Source: CAYLRY01 sp964386535 (lineage in GTDB: Bacteria > Chloroflexota > Dehalococcoidia > Dehalococcoidales > UBA3254). From it: a DNA stretch of 24,046 nucleotides. Location of the stretch: NCBI GenBank assembly GCA_964386535.1, contig CAYLRY010000045.1, positions 1 through 24,046 of the forward strand, read 5' to 3'. Positions within the stretch are counted from its first letter, which is position 1. Each line of letters begins with the position of its first letter. Shown here one piece after another: positions 15,902 to 22,965 of the stretch. The translations under genes were made by a program, and so were the position numbers. The notes beneath the pieces were generated by a model. That model did no database searches. It was not told where the DNA came from and saw nothing but the letters and a program-made list of their open reading frames with translations.

Positions 15902-16720
15902 TTACCCTGTTGTAACCTGTATTTCATCCCCTACCTTGGCTTTCAGAAAAGCAGAAGCGCTGTTGTTCTGCATAGAAATTTCCAGATACCCCATACTGCC
16001 AATTATTGCCAAGAGTCCTTTCCCCTCCTGATAATTCTGGACCAAACCGTGTATGGTGTGTCCACCAACTCTAATGTTAATAGATTGTACCTTCACAGGC
16101 AACATTTCAGGTTTGATATCGGAAATCAGGTTACCGAAGGAATCGATGTGCAAAACGTGGCCGATGAGGTACTCTCCCTGTTGAAAAGGATGAGAAATAG
16201 GAAAAGCTGTCAGGTCATTAATTTTCTCCCCCAGGCTATTAGCCGGCATTCCCAGTGATAACCTGGCAGCGACTGGCGCAAAAATATCACGCCCATGAAA
16301 AGTGCTGCTGAGGGGTTTTAGCCAGTATTCGGAATTGGTTATGGCATAAGCCTTAAGTTCCGGCACCAACTCCACACGTTGTGTATCCGGGATAAACCGG
16401 CAGAGATTTTTTGCTAGAACGTAACTTAAGACGCCATTATCAGGAGCTACAAAAAAAGCCTCTGGCGTCTTAAGAATTACCGGACGGCGGTTAGTACCTA
16501 CACCAGGATCTACCACCACCAGATGTACCGTTTGATAGGGAAAAAACTTATAAAAGGAGTCGATTATAAAGGCTGCTTGAAGGATATCCTGGGGAGGAAT
16601 GTTGTGGCTGATATCTGTGATTACGGCCTCAGGATTAATACGAAGAATCACTCCTTTCATAACGGCTGCGTAAGCATCCGTCAAACCGAAATCGGTGGTA
16701 AGGGTAATAACAGCACTCAT
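15902..16720 (-). CDS. SAM hydrolase (adenosine-forming), DUF62 / SAM_HAT family
   Basis: A 272-residue soluble protein of the family that includes fluorinase and chlorinase. Most chromosomal members hydrolyse S-adenosylmethionine to adenosine and methionine. Key features: the N-terminal ITLTTDFGLTDAYAAVMKG with Asp10, VVVDPGVGTNRRPV with Asp71 and Arg78/79, APDNGVLSYV, and STFHGRDIFAPVAA with His142, the residues linked to water activation in the hydrolases. The C-terminal domain follows from about 170. There is no halogenase-type evidence. The ATG has no SD; a possible -10 (TACTAT, 16732-16727) ends 6 nt upstream. It is upstream of two quinone genes, one of which consumes SAM, but a functional link is not shown. 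Confidence 0.9.
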   Translation of the reverse strand: MSAVITLTTDFGLTDAYAAVMKGVILRINPEAVITDISHNIPPQDILQAAFIIDSFYKFFPYQTVHLVVVDPGVGTNRRPVILKTPEAFFVAPDNGVLSYVLAKNLCRFIPDTQRVELVPELKAYAITNSEYWLKPLSSTFHGRDIFAPVAARLSLGMPANSLGEKINDLTAFPISHPFQQGEYLIGHVLHIDSFGNLISDIKPEMLPVKVQSINIRVGGHTIHGLVQNYQEGKGLLAIIGSMGYLEISMQNNSASAFLKAKVGDEIQVTTG

Positions 16721-16759
16721 ACTTAAATAGTAGAAAAAAACTTATTGCCCAATGGGATT

Positions 16760-16780
16760 CCGCCGGGTTAATGCCGGCGG
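16760..16780 (-). terminator. GC-rich hairpin after secG
   Basis: CCGCCGG (16760-16766) and CCGGCGG (16774-16780) form a perfect 7-bp GC stem with a 7-nt loop, 23 bp after the secG stop. A run of seven T on the minus strand follows only about 20 nt further on (16740-16734). Plausible terminator of gatB-secG, though spacing is not ideal. Confidence 0.5.
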
Positions 16781-16802
16781 TGAACAGTATGAATAAAAAT
16801 TA

Positions 16803-17021
16803 TTAACTTATTTTCAGGGCTACCACGGAAATGATCACAAATAGCACAACCATGACGATGGTGATCTGAAAAAGAGTTTTCTCCACGCCGCGCTTGGTGC
16901 GATACACCGTATCCGCCTGACCGAAGATGCCGCCCAGTCCTCCTCCCCGAGTTTGAAACAGGATAGCCAGGATCAGGGCGATTGAAATAATAATGATGGC
17001 AACGTTAAAGTAGGTTGACAT
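16803..17021 (-). CDS. secG: Protein-export membrane protein SecG
   Basis: A 72-residue SecG, the small accessory subunit of the SecYEG translocon. Two helices at about 5-22 and 50-70 flank the conserved loop, with FQTRGGGLGGIFGQADTVYR (22-41) matching the family's glycine-rich region. It starts directly after the gatB stop codon, and AGAGGA inside the end of gatB serves as ribosome binding site, so the two genes are coupled. Length is normal for the family. Confidence 0.93.
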   Translation of the reverse strand: MSTYFNVAIIIISIALILAILFQTRGGGLGGIFGQADTVYRTKRGVEKTLFQITIVMVVLFVIISVVALKIS

Positions 17022-18476
17022 TTATTTCCTCTCAATTTTCTTCAATATTAATTCCTGGGCCAGATTGGCGTTAGCGCGGCCCCGTGTGGCTTTCATCACC
17101 TGACCGATCAGAAATTTGACAGCCTGGGTCTTACCGGCCTTAAAATCCGTCACTGCCTGCGGGTTGGCTGCGATAATTTTTTCGATCTCAATATCTATTT
17201 CATGAGTATCTGTGATCTGGCTCAGACCATGTTTCTTAATGATTTCATCCGCTGTCTGTCCGGTATTGAACATTTCCTCAAAAACGGTCTTGGCACTGGT
17301 ACCGCTTATATTACCCTTTTGTACCAGTTCTATCAAGTGACATAGCTCCTGGGCTGTAACCCTGGCATCTTTAATTCCGGTATTGGTTGCATTCAATAAC
17401 CGGCTGTATTCTCCCAGAATCCAGTTACTCACAGCTTTCGCCTTTGCCGGATATAAGTCCCCCCATTTTAAACAGCTCTCAAAAAAATCAGCGGTCTCTT
17501 TGGATTCTGTAAGTAACGTGGCGTCATAAATGGGCAACCCATATTCACTTATAAAACGGTCACGCCGTTTTTCAGGTAGCTCTGGAAGTTTGCTCTTGAT
17601 CCGGTCCACCCAGGCAGCATCAATATACAGGGGCGGCAAGTCCGGTTCCGGGAAATAGCGGTAATCATGAGCATATTCTTTACTGCGCTGGGAGACAGTT
17701 TTACCTTGTTCTTCTACCCATCCCCGCGTTTCCTGAACAGGTTGCTTCCCCTGCTCTGCCAGTATTCTCTGCCGTTTGGCTTCGTATTCCAGCGCACGGT
17801 ATACTGCCCGGAAACTATTCATGTTTTTAACTTCAACTTTCGGCATCAATTCCCGTGTGTTAACAGGACGGATGCTTATATTAGCATCGCAGCGAAAGCT
17901 GCCTTCCTCCATGTTACCGGTAGACACACCCAGATACTGTAAAATGCTGCGAAGCTTGATGAGGTATTGCCGGGCTTCTTCAGGTGAACGCAAATCAGGT
18001 TCACCGACTATTTCCATCAGCGGCACTCCAGCACGATTAACATCCACCAGACTATGCGGTTCAGGCGCACCTGCCTCATGAATCATTTTAGCTACATCTT
18101 CTTCCAAATGAACACGTGTAATACCTGCCTTCTTTTTAACTCCATCTACTTCTATGTTCAACCAGCCATGAATAGCAATAGGAGCATCATATTGAGATAT
18201 CTGGTACCCTTTCATCAGGTCTGGGTAAGGGTAATTCTTACGATCAAATTTAGAATTTTCAGAAATGTTGCAATTTAATGCCAGGCCGGTCATTATTACG
18301 AATTCGATAGCCCTCCGGTTCATAGTTGGCAGTACCCCTGGCATACCCAGACAAACCGGACATACATGTGTATTTGGAGGTGCGTTAGCATAGTCTGAGC
18401 TACAGCGGCAATACATTTTACTAGAGGTCAACAACTGGGCGTGAACTTCCAGACCGATTATAGTTTCATATTCCAT
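17022..18476 (-). CDS. gatB: Aspartyl/glutamyl-tRNA amidotransferase subunit B
   Basis: A 484-residue GatB, the kinase/transamidation partner in the GatCAB complex that converts Glu-tRNA(Gln) or Asp-tRNA(Asn) to the amide form. The N-terminus MEYETIIGLEVHAQL is diagnostic, as are the zinc-site region CRCSSDYANAPPNTHVCPVC, the stretch around KNYPYPDLMKGYQISQYD, and DVNRAGVPLMEIVGEPD. The C-terminal YqeY-like domain ends in GQVMKATRGRANANLAQELI. A GTG at 18494 extends the frame by 6 codons, but that segment holds the AAGGTG ribosome binding site for the ATG at 18476, which I therefore prefer. gatA and gatC are not in the window. The organism probably lacks a direct GlnRS or AsnRS route, by family knowledge. 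Confidence 0.96.
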   Translation of the reverse strand: MEYETIIGLEVHAQLLTSSKMYCRCSSDYANAPPNTHVCPVCLGMPGVLPTMNRRAIEFVIMTGLALNCNISENSKFDRKNYPYPDLMKGYQISQYDAPIAIHGWLNIEVDGVKKKAGITRVHLEEDVAKMIHEAGAPEPHSLVDVNRAGVPLMEIVGEPDLRSPEEARQYLIKLRSILQYLGVSTGNMEEGSFRCDANISIRPVNTRELMPKVEVKNMNSFRAVYRALEYEAKRQRILAEQGKQPVQETRGWVEEQGKTVSQRSKEYAHDYRYFPEPDLPPLYIDAAWVDRIKSKLPELPEKRRDRFISEYGLPIYDATLLTESKETADFFESCLKWGDLYPAKAKAVSNWILGEYSRLLNATNTGIKDARVTAQELCHLIELVQKGNISGTSAKTVFEEMFNTGQTADEIIKKHGLSQITDTHEIDIEIEKIIAANPQAVTDFKAGKTQAVKFLIGQVMKATRGRANANLAQELILKKIERK

Positions 18477-18502
18477 TTTTTCACCTTGTCGCACAACATT
18501 TT

Positions 18503-18532
18503 AGTATAGCAAGAATTGGGGTGAGGTGACAA
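18503..18532 (-). promoter_or_regulatory. Promoter of gatB-secG
   Basis: On the minus strand TTGTCA (18532-18527), an 18-bp spacer and TATACT (18508-18503), about 27 bp upstream of the gatB ATG with the AAGGTG site between. Confidence 0.55.
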
Positions 18533-18603
18533 GAAAATTGAAGCCGCCAAATCTATTGTTGTTACATATTGACGTTAATAGCAGATAAAAAGGATAACAA
18601 AAT

Positions 18604-18640
18604 AGCCCCGCGGTAATTAAAAAGTAGTTACCTCGGGGCT
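18604..18640. terminator. Intrinsic terminator downstream of mscL
   Basis: AGCCCCG-c-GGTAA (18604-18616) pairs with TTACC-t-CGGGGCT (18628-18640), with one internal mismatch and an 11-nt loop. On the minus strand, the direction of mscL, it is followed by ATTTTGTT; on the plus strand by six T. It insulates mscL from the gatB promoter. Confidence 0.85.
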
Positions 18641-18666
18641 TTTTTAAATTTAATTAATCGGGATTT

Positions 18667-19134
18667 TTATTTTTTCAATTCAGAAGTACAGTTGGGGCAT
18701 CTGGTAGCTTTGATGGAAATATTGGAAAAACAGAAAGGACATTCCTTGGTGGTTACAGGAGCAGGTGCTGCTGCGGCAGCTTGTCTTGCATGTGCCCTGG
18801 CAATCGGACGCACAATGCAGAAGAAAAGTATTAAAGCTATGATCAGGAAGATAATAATGGTGTTAACAAAGTTACCCCAATTGATGGTTACAGCCCCGGC
18901 ACTCTGAGCTGCTGCGAGCGTATCATATGGGCCCGCGGGAACACCTTGTTTAATTACCACGAAAAGGTTGGAAAAATCTACATTACCCAGAGCTAAACCA
19001 ACGGGCGGCATAATGATATCCTTGACCAGTGAGGTTACGATGACTCCGAATGCGGCACCAATGATGATGCCGACAGCCATATCTACCACATTGCCTCGCA
19101 TAATCCATGCCCTGAAATCTTTCAATTTTACCAC
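18667..19134 (-). CDS. mscL: Large-conductance mechanosensitive channel MscL with C-terminal zinc ribbon
   Basis: A 155-residue MscL that opens under membrane tension and releases solutes on hypo-osmotic shock. The N-terminus KDFRAWIMRGNVVDMAVGII and the first helix with GAAFGVIVTSLVKDIIMPP (26-44) are diagnostic; the second helix is at about 88-110. An Ala-rich linker (118-126) leads to a CPFC...CPNC zinc ribbon (Cys132, 135, 146, 149) instead of the plain C-terminal helix of E. coli MscL. The frame begins with GTG at 19134, which matches the family length, but the only SD (AGGAG) is 1-2 nt away from it. A TTG at 19125 is 10 nt from that SD and may be the true start. A -10 TATAAT lies at 19171-19166 with a weak -35. 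Confidence 0.93.
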   Translation of the reverse strand: MVKLKDFRAWIMRGNVVDMAVGIIIGAAFGVIVTSLVKDIIMPPVGLALGNVDFSNLFVVIKQGVPAGPYDTLAAAQSAGAVTINWGNFVNTIIIFLIIALILFFCIVRPIARAHARQAAAAAPAPVTTKECPFCFSNISIKATRCPNCTSELKK

Positions 19135-19646
19135 TCTCCTTTTTTTAATAATACTGCTAATACTTATTATAGCTTTAAAACTACTAAAAAACTGGAGTAA
19201 AATTATTTATAAAGAGATTTATTCAATTTACGGCTGCCCGTGCATTATTTGATATCATAAATATATTCATATGTCAATATACCTGACACTACCATTATCC
19301 GCCATATAAATTTTTTCCTAGCCTCAAACAACAAATTATGTTAAATATTTGGAGCCTGAATTGACTTTTCAGTCAAATAAACTTACACAAGCTTGATTAG
19401 CCTTGTTTGAGGGTGGATTTTGGCACTACCTTAATTCGCCATCAGATAGTATCAAGCACACAAGAGGTTGATGTACCAGTTTGATGAAAATACGCAATGT
19501 TGTTTGGCCAGATCTAATGGTGGAACCTGGTACAATCAGTATGAACTATCCTCAGGCAAGCATCCTCTGGTATTAACCGTTTCCCAGCCGTTTTGGTTCA
19601 TTCTTATTTGGGAAAGCTGATTAAAAATACTGAGAAAAACCAGCGA
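19135..19646. other. Repeat-bearing intergenic region (no supported gene)
   Basis: About 510 bp with no credible reading frame. It carries a mscL -10 element near 19166-19171, an imperfect direct repeat (19287-19305 and 19424-19442), an inverted repeat CCTCAAACAA/TTGTTTGAGG (19322-19331 and 19403-19412), a nested hairpin TTGACT-TTTC-AGTCAA (19361-19376), and a second inverted repeat TGTACCAG/CTGGTACA (19472-19479 and 19527-19534). It may be the remains of a small mobile element or an unrecognised structured RNA. Confidence 0.5.
19287..19442. repeat. Imperfect 19-bp direct repeats flanking an inverted repeat
   Basis: CACTACCATTATCCGCCAT (19287-19305) and CACTACCTTAATTCGCCAT (19424-19442) agree at 16 of 19 positions and are 137 bp apart. 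Between them lie the inverted repeat 19322-19331/19403-19412 and the hairpin 19361-19376. No transposase is present. Confidence 0.5.
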
Positions 19647-20123
19647 CTATTCTTTAGGCACAGGGACGTAGATCGATCCCGTTACCGGAAATATCAATTC
19701 AAGGAAAGCTGTAACCTGGCTGTCCGTATTATTACGGAAGGCCAGCGTATAAGTTGTGCCCTGGGCCTGGCTGGCAGTAAAAGAAAAACGGTCGGAGGTT
19801 ATTTTCGTTGAAGCATCTTGAGGTTGAGAAGCATAGATCAGCGTATTACCGGTGATGTCAAAATTTAGATTTTTTCCCTTTTCCAGGTAGAAATATCCAT
19901 CTGCTTTTTCTTCAGGCGCTAATTTTAAAAGCAACAGCAGTTCATCTTTGGCCTTAATTACCAGATTCATCTGGTTCATCTGCCATCTGGCAGCCAGCTC
20001 AACTGATTTGATGATTGATGAAGCGGTTGAGGTTGAAGTAGGCTGTGCAGTATTTTGACATCCGGCAACCATTAAAATAATCAATAACAACCCAACTATT
20101 ATGATGAAAGTCTTTTTGAACAT
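19647..20123 (-). CDS. Small lipoprotein of unknown function (GOLD-like beta domain)
   Basis: A 158-residue exported lipoprotein. The signal peptide MFKKTFIIIVGLLLIILMVA ends in a lipobox with Cys22 (MVAGC). A Thr/Ser-rich linker follows, then a predicted beta-rich domain containing MNLVIKAKDEL, GYFYLEKGKNLNFDI, SFTASQAQGTTYTLAFRN and an aromatic/proline end. The pattern recalls GOLD-type beta sandwich domains seen in some Chloroflexota proteins, but I cannot confirm it. The frame is open to 20252, but that extension overlaps the upstream transporter gene. AAGGAG 7 nt before the ATG at 20123 settles the start. It lies 86 bp after the queuosine-precursor transporter and may be co-transcribed. 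Confidence 0.75.
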   Translation of the reverse strand: MFKKTFIIIVGLLLIILMVAGCQNTAQPTSTSTASSIIKSVELAARWQMNQMNLVIKAKDELLLLLKLAPEEKADGYFYLEKGKNLNFDITGNTLIYASQPQDASTKITSDRFSFTASQAQGTTYTLAFRNNTDSQVTAFLELIFPVTGSIYVPVPKE

Positions 20124-20209
20124 ATCTGAACTCCTTAAACATAGGTTATTCAATATTAATAACATAACAACGTTAAAAATATACAATGTGGAACAGATCC
20201 TTATTTCCA

Positions 20210-20917
20210 CTATTCCCCGGTATGACCTTTCAATCTTGGGCGAGCCTCCCAAAAGGCTAAAAACGGATTGAAATTGGTATGATTATCAAAAGTATCCATA
20301 TTTTCATTCCGTTTAAGAAAATTAACCAGAGCATATGTGACCGGAGTAGCAGCCACCTCAAAGCCTACTTTAAAAATATAATTGGAGACCAGTCCGCTAA
20401 AGAGAGTTGAAGCAGGCAGTGTTCCTGCAAAAGCTACAAGTATGAAAAACACGGTGTCAATCCCCTCTCCCACAATGGTAGAACCGATAGTACGAGTGAA
20501 AAGCCAGCGACCCCGGGTTAATATTTTCATTCTGGCCAGGACATAAGAGTTAGAAAATTCACCCGCAAAATAAGCCACCAGGCTACCTGCAACAATCCGG
20601 GGTGTAGTCCCCAGAATGGCGCTGTAGGCATCTTGATTTTCCCAACCGGATGCTGAAGGTAAAAAGCCGACAATGGCAAATACCACAGACATTAATAGCG
20701 CACAAAAAAAACCTATCCAGATAACCTGCCGTGATTTATGGTAACCATATACCTCAGTAAGGATATCACCGAAGATGTAACTGATGGGGAAAAGGATGGT
20801 GCCGCCATCGAAGGTAAAGGGTCCCAACGAAACCCATTTACTGGAAGCAACGTTTGATATCATTAGCACAGCTACGAATAAAGCTGTCACCAGAGTAAAA
20901 AAACGGTATTCTTTCAT
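20210..20917 (-). CDS. yhhQ: Queuosine precursor transporter (YhhQ/QPTR, VUT family)
   Basis: A 235-residue membrane protein of the vitamin-uptake-transporter family, predicted to import queuosine precursors such as preQ0 or preQ1. Conserved stretches include LMISNVASSKWVSLGPFTFD (18-37), GGTILFPISYIFGDILTEVY with GYHKSR after it, AGSLVAYFAGEFSNSYVLARM and TIGSTIVGEGIDTVFF. About six helices. The ATG has no SD, and a perfect TATAAT ends 7 nt upstream, so transcript and start codon probably coincide (leaderless). It is divergent from the CCA-type gene with only about 105 bp between starts. No preQ1 riboswitch fits in that space. Confidence 0.9.
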   Translation of the reverse strand: MKEYRFFTLVTALFVAVLMISNVASSKWVSLGPFTFDGGTILFPISYIFGDILTEVYGYHKSRQVIWIGFFCALLMSVVFAIVGFLPSASGWENQDAYSAILGTTPRIVAGSLVAYFAGEFSNSYVLARMKILTRGRWLFTRTIGSTIVGEGIDTVFFILVAFAGTLPASTLFSGLVSNYIFKVGFEVAATPVTYALVNFLKRNENMDTFDNHTNFNPFLAFWEARPRLKGHTGE

Positions 20918-20924
20918 GAGTTTT

Positions 20925-20930
20925 ATTATA
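20925..20930 (-). promoter_or_regulatory. -10 element of a leaderless promoter (queuosine-precursor transporter)
   Basis: TATAAT on the minus strand (20930-20925), 7 nt before the ATG at 20917. The -35 position reads TTCCGC, a weak match. No ribosome binding site fits between. Confidence 0.55.
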
Positions 20931-21004
20931 CCGCACCTGGTGTATGAGCGGAAATGAGAATGCTGGGTGATCTACAATGGAGAGGAAAAAAGCTTTTTAA
21001 AGTA

Positions 21005-21013
21005 TGGTATAAT
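21005..21013 (+). promoter_or_regulatory. Extended -10 promoter of the CCA-type gene
   Basis: TGGTATAAT is a perfect TATAAT with the TGn extension, which can work without a -35 box. It ends 9 nt before the ATG at 21023, so the message would have almost no leader. Confidence 0.6.
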
Positions 21014-21022
21014 AAGCGCCAA

Positions 21023-22276
21023 ATGAAACAAAATGAGAACCTGACCGGCATTATCAAAAAGCAATTACCGCTGGAATTGGTGAATTTCATTCAGTTGGCA
21101 GGCCAGATCGCTGTACAGATGAATATTAACTTATATATGGTGGGAGGCATCGTACGAGACCTGATGCTTAAGCGCAGTAACCTGGATCTGGATCTAGTGG
21201 TCGAAGGTGATGCTATAAAAATAGCAGGAGAACTGGCCAGGTTAATGAAAGGCAAAGTCATAGCCCACAGCCGGTTCCAAACTGCTAAAATCCAGTGGGA
21301 TAGATGGAGTGTTGATATTGCAGCAGCCAGGGGAGAGACCTATGAAAAACCGGGTGCATTACCCATAGTCCAGCCCTGGGATCTGGCTTCTGACCTGATC
21401 CGACGTGATTTCACCATTAACGCCATGGCAATAAGCCTGGCACCTTCTAACTATGGTACTTTAATCGACCTGCACCATGGCTGTGAAGACCTGAAACACC
21501 GCCTGATACGCGTATTACATGATAAAAGTTTCGAAGATGATGCCACACGCATATGGCGGGCAATTCGCTACGAGCAAAGGTTAGACTTTCATATCGATCT
21601 ACATACCCTGAATCTGCTTAGGCGAGATTTACCCTACCTGGATACCATTAGCGGAGATCGCCTGCGCCATGAGCTTGAGCTTTGCCTGGAAGAAGAAAAA
21701 CCGGAGAAAGTCCTACTGAGAGCCGGTGAACTGGGGATTCTATCTGGCATTCACCCTGCCTTAAAAATGAATGAAGCTGATGCGGGTAAAATTTCCAGGG
21801 CTCGAGGCCTGTTGCAGCCTTATACGCCTCCTCGGGAAATATTTCTGGGTTTATTGTTTTACCATTTGACCCTCGAAGAATTAAAACAGGTAATTACACG
21901 CTTAAATTTTTCGAAAAGAGAGAAATGGGAACTTGAAGACATTATAAAACTGAGAGAGGATCTTCCTTTACTGGCAGCAGAAATACCCCCAAGCCGGATT
22001 TATCACATGCTTCACCCATTTTCTCAGAATGCCATCCTGACCAACTGGCTGGCCAGTGATTCACCGTCTATACGGCAAAAAATTGATAGCTTTTTGAACC
22101 GTTTGCGTTTTATACAACCTTCGCTGACCGGAGAAGACTTGATCAACTTGGGCATCCCCTCAGGTCCTCGCATCAAAGAAATCCTGGGAATGCTGCATGA
22201 AGCCCGTCTGGATGATAAAGTAAGCAGCCTGGAAGAAGAAACAAAACTGGTCAGGGATTATTGCGGCATCAGTTAG
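21023..22276 (+). CDS. cca: CCA tRNA nucleotidyltransferase / poly(A) polymerase family
   Basis: A class II nucleotidyltransferase of about 417 residues that would build or repair the tRNA 3' CCA end. The head domain has MVGGIVRDLML (about 39-49), the metal-binding carboxylates in LDLDLVVEGD (Asp55, Asp57), and RRDFTINAMA, followed by GTLIDLHHGCEDL and a FEDDATRIWRAIRY element for template-like nucleotide recognition. The C-terminal half is helical without a visible HD motif. The open frame starts at 20954, but those 23 extra codons contain the promoter and no SD; ATG 21023 starts where the family core begins. A poly(A) polymerase or an A-adding-only enzyme cannot be excluded from sequence. 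Confidence 0.9.
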   Translation: MKQNENLTGIIKKQLPLELVNFIQLAGQIAVQMNINLYMVGGIVRDLMLKRSNLDLDLVVEGDAIKIAGELARLMKGKVIAHSRFQTAKIQWDRWSVDIAAARGETYEKPGALPIVQPWDLASDLIRRDFTINAMAISLAPSNYGTLIDLHHGCEDLKHRLIRVLHDKSFEDDATRIWRAIRYEQRLDFHIDLHTLNLLRRDLPYLDTISGDRLRHELELCLEEEKPEKVLLRAGELGILSGIHPALKMNEADAGKISRARGLLQPYTPPREIFLGLLFYHLTLEELKQVITRLNFSKREKWELEDIIKLREDLPLLAAEIPPSRIYHMLHPFSQNAILTNWLASDSPSIRQKIDSFLNRLRFIQPSLTGEDLINLGIPSGPRIKEILGMLHEARLDDKVSSLEEETKLVRDYCGIS

Positions 22277-22297
22277 ACCTGCCCGTTTATAAAAAGC

Positions 22298-22327
22298 GAT
22301 GCAGGCTGGTGAATTATGGCCTGCATC
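22298..22327 (-). terminator. Intrinsic terminator of the rubrerythrin gene
   Basis: GATGCAGGC (22298-22306) pairs exactly with GCCTGCATC (22319-22327) around a 12-nt loop. On the minus strand it is followed by GCTTTTTAT. On the plus strand the T-tract is poor, so it mainly serves the rubrerythrin message, though it may also slow the convergent CCA gene transcript. Confidence 0.8.
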
Positions 22328-22348
22328 ACTTTCAGGCTAGTATTATAT

Positions 22349-22852
22349 TTACTCTATCTTCTTAAAAAGAGCTCTGGAAGCACCGCAAATGGGGCATTTG
22401 TCAGGCGCTTCACCTTCTACTGTATTACCGCACCTCTCACATACATAAACCGGTTTCAGTTCCAGTTTTTTACCATCTCGTACTTCTTTTAAGACTCTCT
22501 CATACAGGCTGTGATGGATTTTCTCTACTTTGTTTGCCCAATTGAAGCTAATTTCAGCTTTGCTGTTTTTTTCAGCCTGGCTTTGCTTAATAAAGACCGG
22601 GTACATATCGGTAAACTCGTAAAGTTCTCCGCTCAAAGCCTCTTTTAAGTTCTCCTCAACAGAACCGATGCCGTTGCTGGCATTCAGATGATTGCGAGCG
22701 TGAATCGTTTCTGCCTCTGAAGCAGCCCTGAATATCCTGGCTATCTGAGGCTGGCCATCCTTATCTGCCCTCTCCGCAAAATAAAGGTACTTTCTGCTGG
22801 CCTGACTTTCACCTGCAAAGGCAGCTTTTAGATTATCAATGGTATTCGCCAT
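22349..22852 (-). CDS. rbr: Rubrerythrin
   Basis: A 167-residue rubrerythrin, a non-haem di-iron peroxidase that reduces hydrogen peroxide in anaerobes. The ferritin-like four-helix domain carries ligands in LKAAFAGESQAS (Glu14) and the EAETIHARNH stretch (Glu48, His51), a second Glu region ALSGELYEF, and the C-terminal helix NKVEKIHHSLYE with Glu110 and His113. A rubredoxin-like domain binds one iron with CERCG (Cys138, 141) and CPICG (Cys153, 156). Start at 22852 follows AAGGAGGG; an open GTG eight codons earlier lies inside the operator and is not used. Promoter and operator are clear. Confidence 0.96.
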   Translation of the reverse strand: MANTIDNLKAAFAGESQASRKYLYFAERADKDGQPQIARIFRAASEAETIHARNHLNASNGIGSVEENLKEALSGELYEFTDMYPVFIKQSQAEKNSKAEISFNWANKVEKIHHSLYERVLKEVRDGKKLELKPVYVCERCGNTVEGEAPDKCPICGASRALFKKIE

Positions 22853-22868
22853 AACTTCCCTCCTTTTT

Positions 22869-22887
22869 ATATACACTTCGTGTATAT
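22869..22887. promoter_or_regulatory. Palindromic operator over the rubrerythrin transcription start
   Basis: ATATACACTTCGTGTATAT: 8-bp perfect arms around a 3-nt centre. It overlaps the last bases of the -10 and the expected start point, the position of a repressor site. It resembles redox or peroxide operators in layout but is not a clear PerR or Rex box. Confidence 0.65.
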
Positions 22888-22914
22888 TATATTAATAGAA
22901 TAAAGCGTCTTCAA
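22886..22914 (-). promoter_or_regulatory. Promoter of the rubrerythrin gene
   Basis: On the minus strand TTGAAG (22914-22909), a 17-bp spacer and TATAAT (22891-22886). The message would start near 22879, inside the palindrome. Confidence 0.75.
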
Positions 22915-22965
22915 TGCGCATATTCCTTAATACTGAACGACATTATAAGCGGAACGCCCTCACTA

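Noticed and set aside
20124..20252. N-terminal extension of the lipoprotein
   Set aside because: It overlaps the end of the upstream transporter gene and would bury the signal peptide; an AAGGAG site supports the start at 20123.
20954..21022. Upstream start of the CCA-type gene
   Set aside because: The segment contains a TGn-extended TATAAT promoter and lacks a ribosome binding site.
20918..21022. preQ1 riboswitch upstream of the queuosine-precursor transporter
   Set aside because: The -10 box lies 7 nt from the ATG, leaving no room for a leader RNA.
22853..22876. GTG-initiated extension of rubrerythrin
   Set aside because: The extra codons are the operator and the ribosome binding site; rubrerythrins begin at the MANTIDNLK segment.
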